Assembly: GCA_008017145.1 (NCBI GenBank)
Contig: SSGY01000219.1
Span: 1 to 13,058 of the forward strand
Origin: Neisseriales bacterium
GTDB taxonomy: Bacteria > Pseudomonadota > Gammaproteobacteria > Burkholderiales > UBA11063
Reading direction: 5' to 3'
Length of the DNA: 13,058 nt
Each line of letters begins with the position of its first letter. The first letter of the stretch is position 1. Below, one piece after another: positions 8,028 to 13,058 of this stretch. The notes beneath the pieces were generated by a model, which saw nothing but the letters and a program-made list of their open reading frames with translations, made no database searches and was not told where the DNA came from. The position numbers and the translations under genes were made by a program.

Positions 8028-8171
8028 TGGTATTAGCAGTAAATTTGAGCTAAACAATGGTAATTTTAGTTTAATTATTTTGGTCGCAAAATTTTGCCAT
8101 TTGCTAACTACTCTCGGATTGGCGTGGAAATTAAAATTTAGTAGTTTGGTAATTAAGTTGGTTATTATCAT
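7962..8171 (-). CDS. chimeric remnant ORF: UbiJ-like N-terminus fused in frame to a UbiE C-terminal fragment
   Basis: The 69-codon ORF is a mosaic of its neighbours. Residues 1-49 align with the first 49 residues of UbiJ; shared residues include ANP, QxxATKI and LxLPLxSxN. From residue 51 it reads [16 protein letters not shown], matching Ubi[17 protein letters not shown], and then jumps to GYKA, matching the final GYKC of UbiE; 28 UbiE codons between them are missing. At DNA level 7977-8027 matches 11055-11105 at 46 of 51 positions, with four of the five differences silent. The UbiJ-like part is much more diverged. Neither an SCP2 fold nor a methyltransferase can be complete, so an enzymatic role is unlikely. 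The frame is nevertheless uninterrupted and ends in a TAATG overlap with ubiJ, so it may be translated to couple ubiJ expression. Its own Shine-Dalgarno sequence is poor. It may equally be regarded as a pseudogene. Confidence 0.8.
   Translation of the reverse strand: MIITNLITKLLNFNFHANPRVVSKWQNFATKIIKLKLPLFSSNLLLIPESYQSLAESIRMHPDQEGYKA
7967..7978 (-). promoter_or_regulatory. ribosome-binding site of ubiJ inside the duplicated ubiE tail
   Basis: On the minus strand AAGGA (7974-7978) and AAGG (7967-7970) precede the ubiJ ATG by 11 and 4 bases. The same place in the real ubiE end reads AAGGGATATAAG. The site is therefore inherited from the ubiE tail, which explains why this piece of coding DNA stays in front of ubiJ. 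Confidence 0.5.
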
Positions 8172-8242
8172 TAGTATAATTTTCTTTTAAAATTCTTTTG
8201 AGTTATTTGATGTTTTTATGATTTTAATATTATCATTTTAAA

Positions 8243-10843
8243 TCAAAAAGTAATGATTAATTTTTTTATTTTAGATAACTCTTCTTCTATTGAAGACTTA
8301 ATCTGTTCTATAAGTAAATATTTCTGGGCTATTAATTTTTGTGCTTCTAAATCAAAACTACCATTGGATAGAATTGGGATCTTAATGGAGATTTTTGCAA
8401 TTTTATCTTTTCCTGCTTTATTGGTAAACCCAAAATTTTCTTCTTTTACTCTATCTTCTATGCTATATTTCAAAAATAGATTGTCTAATTGGCTATTATA
8501 TTGTTTAAATAAAATTAAAGGTATTACTTTTTCGGATAATGAAAATCTACCAGCTCTTATAAAAATTTTCCCGATTGAACCATCAATGTTCCATGTAATA
8601 CAATTTTCAAAATATTTTATGTTTGGCAAATTATCTTTAACATATCCATAAGTTACGAGATTCTCGTCATTAGAAGCAGAATAAACTGGAATATGTCCTT
8701 TATTTAACTCAATAAATGTTTTGGTAAATTTGCTATTATTGGTTTTTTGTGATAAATCAAAAATTTCTCCCAGTTTCATTTCTTTAAAATTTTGCGCTGA
8801 ATTAAATTTTTTCTCCGCGGAATCTTTAATTTCAGCACTAAGACTGCTTAATGTATCCGATATATCTTGAACTAAAGATGAAAAACCAAGCATACTAACG
8901 GCTTTGTCTTCCTCTTCAATTCCTAAAGCTATTTTTTCTTCTTTACTCCACCAGCGATCAATTGACCAGTAGCTATCAACCGTAAACCACTTGATTGGGA
9001 ATATCTTACAGCGTGGGTCTTTGTTAAAACTTTCAAAGCTTGATTTATTACCCTTAAAGAAATTATACAACGTTGTCGCTTCGTTTAAGTCGTTTTGTTC
9101 GATATCAAAGCGATAAATATCACGACTTTCGCCAATTTCACTAACTAAATATGTAAATACAGGATCTGTTTGGATATCTGCTTTATTGTTTTTCTTAGTA
9201 AGGCACAAAATATAGGTTTTTTTATTAGTTGTGAAAAAAGTATTAATTGGTAGCGAAATAATACCATCAATAAAACATTCTTGGCGAATAAATTCTCTCA
9301 AGTTTTTGTCATTTTGACGATTAAATATACCATCTGGAACCACAATAAAAGCTTTGCCGTTAGGTTTCAATGCTCTTATTATCCATTCCATAAACAGTCC
9401 CTCAACACCGATGGCATTGATTTTGTAATATCTTTTTAGCTCACTATCTTTACTTATTTCTTCCTTTAGGTTGCTACTGCCGCTAGTTACATAAGGTGGA
9501 TTAGTTAAAATCAAATCATATTCATTTTCTATTGGATCTCTTAAAGTTCCTAGAATGGAATTAGTTTTGAGCGTAAAACTTTCATTAAAAATCTTACCAA
9601 AAGCAACGGTATGGTTTGGGTAGTCTTTAATAATTTCACTAAAATAAATCAGCATATTTGCTTTGGCTAAAATAATAGTTTTTTGTTCGTCTTTATCAAA
9701 GCCTTTGTCAAAACCCCTAATAGTGATTTTAGGTATTACTGAGTCACCTTCGACTTTGTAAAATTGAGATAATTTACTTTTAATTGGTTCAAGCAAAAAC
9801 TTTCCTACGCCACAAGCTGGATCACAGATAACTGCACCTTCTTTGATCTCATCTTTTGCCATTTTTTCAATAGCTCTTATTACTTTCATTGGTGTGAAAA
9901 ACTGTCCCCAATTCTTTTTACTAATGCTTTCTTTTAGAAAGCTTTCGAATAATTGGCTTTTGAAGTCATAATCAATATGTTCAAGCCTGCCATATTCTGC
10001 AAATTTTTTCAAAACTTTTATAAAAACTGAACTATATCCAGATACTGATTTTTGATCTTTACTCACAAAAATAGTACCATTGATAATAGTTGTATTATCT
10101 AATGGATTGTATGGAAAAAGTTCTTTTATTTTTTTCCTAATTTCGTCTGCATAATATTGCAAAATCTCATCTGTTGAATCTGTAGCTTGCATTCCTAATA
10201 AAAATTCGAAACTATGTCTATTCTTTAAAATATTTAAATCACTTAAATACTTAAAGATAAATAATTCAACAAAAGTATAAAGACAATTTTCTGGTGTAGC
10301 ACCACTTACGCTCCAAATATCTTGCCATATTGATTTTGCTAAATCTGTTGGATTCACAAGCTTTTTTGGAAGTATATTATTATTTTTCTCATTAATAGAA
10401 TAATTGATTTTCTCAATAAGTAAGGGTAAATTCTCGTCGGATGGGTTAAACGGTGTTTTTATTTCAATACCTGATTCATTACAAATTTTTTGACCAGTTA
10501 AAGAATTAACCCAGATAGTATCTATGGTATCAGTTGCAATAATAATTTTTGAACCTAAAATTTTTGCTACTTCTATTTCTTGAGTTATTGCCTTTTCTTT
10601 TTGGGCTTTAGTTTTAAACTCTTTTGGTTGCTTAAATTCTATAACCGCGATAACGTCTTTATTATGGATGATAATACCATCAACTTTTTTTGACTCAAGA
10701 TAACCATAATTTACATTTCTAATGATAGATGCTTCTTTTAGTGCTTTAAGTGTAGTTGCGCCAATACTAAAGTAATCCCATTTACCAATTTTTGAAGTAG
10801 GATTTTTTCTATCTAAGCCTCTTTGAATTAACTCTTCACTCAT
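8243..10843 (-). CDS. single-chain restriction-modification enzyme (Type IIG-like: nuclease, N6-adenine methylase and specificity domain)
   Basis: The 866-residue protein combines three functions. Residues about 1-150 resemble the HsdR-type N-terminal nuclease, with Asp55 and a separated Glu69-x-Lys71 (VDGIII...VIEFKQ) of the PD-(D/E)xK fold. Residues about 165-620 form an HsdM-like methylase: GQFFTP (313-318), SAM-binding motif I DPACGVGKF (341-349) and catalytic motif IV NPPY (448-451), which mark an N6-adenine methyltransferase. From about residue 690 a single HsdS-like target-recognition domain follows (MKLGEIFDL...GHIPVYSAS...), ending in a long helix like the conserved HsdS spacer. One chain could thus recognise, methylate and cut DNA. 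GAGG seven bases before the ATG supports the start. The region is visibly more AT-rich than the flanking genes, and it splits the otherwise compact ubi operon, both signs of acquisition. No integrase, transposase or separate hsdR/hsdS is present. The recognition sequence cannot be read from the protein. Confidence 0.85.
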   Translation of the reverse strand: MSEELIQRGLDRKNPTSKIGKWDYFSIGATTLKALKEASIIRNVNYGYLESKKVDGIIIHNKDVIAVIEFKQPKEFKTKAQKEKAITQEIEVAKILGSKIIIATDTIDTIWVNSLTGQKICNESGIEIKTPFNPSDENLPLLIEKINYSINEKNNNILPKKLVNPTDLAKSIWQDIWSVSGATPENCLYTFVELFIFKYLSDLNILKNRHSFEFLLGMQATDSTDEILQYYADEIRKKIKELFPYNPLDNTTIINGTIFVSKDQKSVSGYSSVFIKVLKKFAEYGRLEHIDYDFKSQLFESFLKESISKKNWGQFFTPMKVIRAIEKMAKDEIKEGAVICDPACGVGKFLLEPIKSKLSQFYKVEGDSVIPKITIRGFDKGFDKDEQKTIILAKANMLIYFSEIIKDYPNHTVAFGKIFNESFTLKTNSILGTLRDPIENEYDLILTNPPYVTSGSSNLKEEISKDSELKRYYKINAIGVEGLFMEWIIRALKPNGKAFIVVPDGIFNRQNDKNLREFIRQECFIDGIISLPINTFFTTNKKTYILCLTKKNNKADIQTDPVFTYLVSEIGESRDIYRFDIEQNDLNEATTLYNFFKGNKSSFESFNKDPRCKIFPIKWFTVDSYWSIDRWWSKEEKIALGIEEEDKAVSMLGFSSLVQDISDTLSSLSAEIKDSAEKKFNSAQNFKEMKLGEIFDLSQKTNNSKFTKTFIELNKGHIPVYSASNDENLVTYGYVKDNLPNIKYFENCITWNIDGSIGKIFIRAGRFSLSEKVIPLILFKQYNSQLDNLFLKYSIEDRVKEENFGFTNKAGKDKIAKISIKIPILSNGSFDLEAQKLIAQKYLLIEQIKSSIEEELSKIKKLIITF

Positions 10844-10868
10844 TATTAAACCTCAAATTTTTTATTAC

Positions 10869-10878
10869 CACTTAAGTG
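10869..10878. promoter_or_regulatory. palindrome upstream of the restriction-modification gene, possible operator
   Basis: CACTTAAGTG is a perfect 10-bp palindrome 26 bp before the ATG. TTAC on the left and GTAA on the right extend the symmetry after a 2-base offset. A palindrome between promoter and start of a restriction gene could be an autoregulatory site, but no control protein gene is seen. It is too AT-rich and lacks a T-run for a terminator. Confidence 0.3.
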
Positions 10879-10915
10879 ATGTAATCAACGAAACAACCCG
10901 AATAATATCATAACC

Positions 10916-10943
10916 ATAATAAATCAATAAATTTTATAGACAA
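10916..10943 (-). promoter_or_regulatory. candidate promoter of the restriction-modification gene
   Basis: On the minus strand TTGTCT (10938-10943) is followed after 16 bases by TATTAT (10916-10921) in the 112-bp gap behind ubiE. In such AT-rich sequence matches of this quality arise often by chance. If real, it would let the gene be expressed independently of the operon, and could also feed ubiJ and ubiB. Confidence 0.3.
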
Positions 10944-10955
10944 GCATATTGCACT

Positions 10956-11105
10956 TTAGCACTTATATCCCTTGTGTAGCGCCGTGATACCCAAAGTCAA
11001 ATTATGGTATTTTACTTTGGCAAAACCAGCACCATACATCATTTGTTGCAAAGTTTCCTGATCGGGGTGCATACGGATTGATTCCGCCAGATATTGATAG
11101 CTTTC
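10956..11105 (-). repeat. direct repeat, copy A: intact ubiE 3' end
   Basis: This is the full-length counterpart of the repeat at 7962-8027. It contains the last 50 codons of ubiE, of which the copy in front of ubiJ keeps 17 near the motif [11 protein letters not shown] plus the last four codons and stop. Confidence 0.8.
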
Positions 11106-11693
11106 GGCATCTTTGGCAATCAATTTACCCATGAGCGGTAAAAATTTAAATGAGTAAAGATCATAGAGTTTGGATAATGGCTTATAGACTTTAGAAAATT
11201 CGAGTACCATTAAAATTCCACCTGGTTTTAGTACGCGGTACATTTCACTCAATGCTAGATCTTTATGCGTCATATTACGTAAACCAAATGAAACACAAAC
11301 ACCATTAAAGTAATTATCCGGGAAAGGGAGTTTTTCGGCATCACAGAGGCATTGTGGGGTTAGGATACCTTCATTTAACAAACGATCACGCCCAACTTTA
11401 AGCATCGATGAATTAATATCAGTATGCCAAACTTCACCAGATTCACCGACAATTTTTTTAAAGCCACGAGTCATATCACCAGTACCACCAGCGATATCTA
11501 ATACTTTATCACCAGACTTTAATTCGGCAGTAAAAAAGGTAAACTGTTTCCAGACCCGATGCATCCCCATTGACATTACGTCATTCATAATATCGTAGTT
11601 ACCTGCTACCGAATGAAAAACATCGGCAACCAGATTGGCTTTTTTATCTTCTTCAACGGTTTTAAAACCAAAGTGAGTTTTATTTTGTTCCAT
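10956..11693 (-). CDS. ubiE: UbiE, ubiquinone/menaquinone C-methyltransferase
   Basis: The 245-residue cytoplasmic enzyme transfers a methyl group from S-adenosylmethionine to the quinone ring, in the conversion of the 2-polyprenyl-6-methoxy-benzoquinol intermediate and, where menaquinone is made, of demethylmenaquinol. The class I methyltransferase motif [13 protein letters not shown] (64-75), the family segment [17 protein letters not shown] (33-49), a motif with FGLRNM and the C-terminal signature [15 protein letters not shown] are all present, and length is typical. The start lies 2 bp after the queA stop. AGGA within the last queA codons serves as ribosome-binding site. Its 3' end is duplicated, with an internal deletion, just before ubiJ. 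Downstream, a 112-bp gap precedes the inserted restriction-modification gene, whereas the order ubiE-ubiJ-ubiB is normally direct. Confidence 0.96.
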   Translation of the reverse strand: MEQNKTHFGFKTVEEDKKANLVADVFHSVAGNYDIMNDVMSMGMHRVWKQFTFFTAELKSGDKVLDIAGGTGDMTRGFKKIVGESGEVWHTDINSSMLKVGRDRLLNEGILTPQCLCDAEKLPFPDNYFNGVCVSFGLRNMTHKDLALSEMYRVLKPGGILMVLEFSKVYKPLSKLYDLYSFKFLPLMGKLIAKDAESYQYLAESIRMHPDQETLQQMMYGAGFAKVKYHNLTLGITALHKGYKC

Positions 11694-11695
11694 AA

Positions 11696-12730
11696 TTAAT
11701 CCTGACGAGTTAAGAGCATGGCATCGCCATAGCTAAAGAAACGATAGTTATTTTTGATTGCATGTTGATAAGCCATATTAATTTTATCTTTGCTGCTAAA
11801 AGCTGAAACCAACATTAATAGGGTTGATTTGGGTAAATGAAAATTGGTAATTAGTTTATCCACTAGCTTAAATTTAAATCCGGGTGTAATAAAGATATCC
11901 GTTTCACCACTTTGCGCATGTAATCCACGCTTGGCAACAGATTCTAAGGTTCTTAGGCTGGTTGTACCCACCGCAATAATTTTGCCACCACGAGCCTTGG
12001 TTTGTTTGATCAATTCAATTGTTTTTTCATTGATTTGAAAAACTTCACTATGCATTTTGTGTTCGCTAATATTTTCGACACTGACAGGTTTGAATGTACC
12101 TGAGCCAACATGGAGCGTTACACTGGCAATTTGTGCACCTTTAGCCTCAATTTGTGCCAGTATTTCAGGCGTGAAATGTAAGCCTGCAGTTGGGGCGGCT
12201 ACTGAACCATTATGTGCGGCATAAACTGTCTGATAGCGTGATTCATCAGCGATCTCAGCCTGCCGTTGCATATACGGTGGCAGTGGTAAATTACCATGGT
12301 GCTCTAAATATGCATATAAATCAATCGGTGTTCGTGTTTGCAGAGCAAATAAACCGTCTAAAGTTTCGCTAACGGTTACAACTAAATCATCGGGGAGAAT
12401 AATTTCCATGCCAAGGTTAATTCGTTTACTAGTACGAACATGAGCAATGAAGTGCTGTTGATCAATAATTCGCTCAAGCATTACTTCAACTTTGCCACCG
12501 CTAGGTTTATGCCCAAAGATTCGTGCCTTTACCACGCGCGTGTCATTGCGAATAAGAAGATCACCAGGATTGATATAATTAATAATTTCGCTGAAATTAT
12601 GGTCTTCCAAATGCTCATTAACCACCAATAAGCGACTGTCGCTACGATTACTTAATGGATTCTTGGCGATTAATTCTTCAGGTAAGTGATAATCGAAGTC
12701 ACTTAATTTCATATGTTTAAAAATTTGCAT
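11696..12730 (-). CDS. queA: QueA, S-adenosylmethionine:tRNA ribosyltransferase-isomerase
   Basis: QueA makes epoxyqueuosine in the anticodon loop of tRNAs for Asp, Asn, His and Tyr, using the ribosyl part of SAM. Family blocks are [52 protein letters not shown] and a C-terminal [15 protein letters not shown], over a normal length of about 340 residues. Two starts are possible. Homology begins at the second Met ([17 protein letters not shown] at 12712), giving 338 residues. The first ATG (12730) sits only one base after AGGAG, which is too close for a standard site, and four bases after the upstream ftsX TAG. Re-initiation after ftsX could favour the first ATG; similarity favours the second. 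The AGGAG overlaps the ftsX stop codon, so the two genes are probably translationally coupled. Confidence 0.95.
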   Translation of the reverse strand: MQIFKHMKLSDFDYHLPEELIAKNPLSNRSDSRLLVVNEHLEDHNFSEIINYINPGDLLIRNDTRVVKARIFGHKPSGGKVEVMLERIIDQQHFIAHVRTSKRINLGMEIILPDDLVVTVSETLDGLFALQTRTPIDLYAYLEHHGNLPLPPYMQRQAEIADESRYQTVYAAHNGSVAAPTAGLHFTPEILAQIEAKGAQIASVTLHVGSGTFKPVSVENISEHKMHSEVFQINEKTIELIKQTKARGGKIIAVGTTSLRTLESVAKRGLHAQSGETDIFITPGFKFKLVDKLITNFHLPKSTLLMLVSAFSSKDKINMAYQHAIKNNYRFFSYGDAMLLTRQD

Positions 12731-12734
12731 ACTC

Positions 12735-13058
12735 CTAATGGCTATGACTATTGCGAAATACCCATTGCACAGCCAAAAATACCGTGAAAATGGTGAATAT
12801 TATCAATATTAACCATAAAGCGCCAAATTGAAATAATTCCAAAGGAGCTAACTGAAAACCCTTGCCAAATAAATTGCTAAAATTGGCAAACATAGCATTA
12901 AGCGACTTAGTTAGATAATGTAAGCTGCCAACAGCAATCGCGGTAGCTAAAGTAACCTGCCATACTGCATAGTGAATCAATGGACGCATAATAAAGCTAT
13001 CACTGGCACCAATTAGCCGTGAAACTTTAATTGCATCACTTTTTAAGAGCATTTGTAA
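12735..13058 (-). CDS. ftsX: FtsX cell-division protein, C-terminal part (gene continues beyond the window)
   Basis: The frame is open to the window edge, and codons upstream of an internal ATG continue the family match (LQMLLKSDAIKVSRLIGASDSFIMRP), so the visible part is the last 107 codons of a longer gene. FtsX is the membrane subunit of the FtsEX ABC-type complex that activates peptidoglycan hydrolases at the septum. The RLIGASDSFI motif followed by a transmembrane helix (AVWQVTLATAIAVGSLHYL) and a final helix (FGALWLILIIFTIFTVFLAV) matches the FtsX C-terminus. ftsE, normally just upstream, would lie outside the window. The TAG stop overlaps the AGGAG before queA. Confidence 0.85.
   Translation of the reverse strand, partial: LQMLLKSDAIKVSRLIGASDSFIMRPLIHYAVWQVTLATAIAVGSLHYLTKSLNAMFANFSNLFGKGFQLAPLELFQFGALWLILIIFTIFTVFLAVQWVFRNSHSH

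Noticed and set aside
7775..8053. 92-codon rightward open frame across the start of ubiJ and the chimeric ORF
   Set aside because: It is antisense to two frames whose protein similarity is clear, so it is a shadow.
8173..8178. TATACT on the minus strand just before the chimeric ORF as a -10 box for ubiJ
   Set aside because: No acceptable -35 lies 16-18 bases upstream, and such hexamers are common in this AT-rich sequence.
8172..8242. Possible terminator after the restriction-modification gene
   Set aside because: Only a 5-bp AT-rich stem (ATGAT/ATCAT) without a T-run is visible, so read-through into ubiJ is more likely.
8253..8651. 132-codon rightward open frame antisense to the end of the restriction-modification gene
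   Set aside because: It mirrors the target-recognition domain coding region; the sequence has no separate signature and no start signals.
1..13058. CRISPR array, tRNA or rRNA gene, integrase or transposase gene
   Set aside because: No regularly spaced repeats, no RNA gene folds and no recombinase motifs were found on either strand.

Overview
The window is AT-rich, densely coded bacterial chromosome. Ubiquinone genes (ubiE, ubiJ, ubiB), an FtsX cell-division protein, a TolB-type periplasmic propeller and a secreted catalase-peroxidase point to a Gram-negative, low-GC proteobacterium. The ubiE-ubiJ-ubiB set is typical of beta- and gammaproteobacteria. The genus cannot be fixed from this sequence alone.

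Left part (1-4046). The first 87 bases are the C-terminal end of a rightward gene, possibly a LysR-type regulator. It converges on a leftward gene (157-1257) for a TolB-like beta-propeller that has kept the propeller but lost most of the usual N-terminal TolB domain. A 375-bp divergent intergenic region separates it from katG. That region holds a promoter for the TolB-like gene, and an OxyR-type site with exact half-site spacing just upstream of a weak -35 and a perfect -10 for katG. KatG carries a signal peptide, so it should work in the periplasm. Behind the katG stop come a 130-bp MITE-like imperfect palindrome, a second hairpin and a strong intrinsic terminator.

Right part (4047-13058). 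All genes run leftward as one tightly packed operon: ftsX (3' part only), queA, ubiE, a restriction-modification gene, a small chimeric ORF, ubiJ, ubiB and an RNB-family ribonuclease. Most junctions overlap or nearly touch (TAATG, ATGA, 2-bp gaps), which suggests translational coupling. UbiE is the C-methyltransferase of ubiquinone/menaquinone synthesis. UbiJ and UbiB are accessory factors of the ubiquinone pathway. QueA makes queuosine in tRNA.

The most unusual feature lies between ubiE and ubiJ. An 866-residue single-chain restriction-modification protein (nuclease, N6-adenine methylase and one specificity domain) splits the ubi operon. Between it and ubiJ sits a 69-codon ORF whose N-terminal part is a diverged copy of the start of UbiJ and whose C-terminal part is an in-frame, internally deleted copy of the end of UbiE. 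The roughly 3-kb insert is therefore bounded by direct repeats of the ubiE 3' end. This is a fossil of a tandem duplication or of a mosaic recombination that delivered the restriction-modification gene. The retained ubiE tail still supplies the ribosome-binding site and the TAATG stop-start junction for ubiJ.
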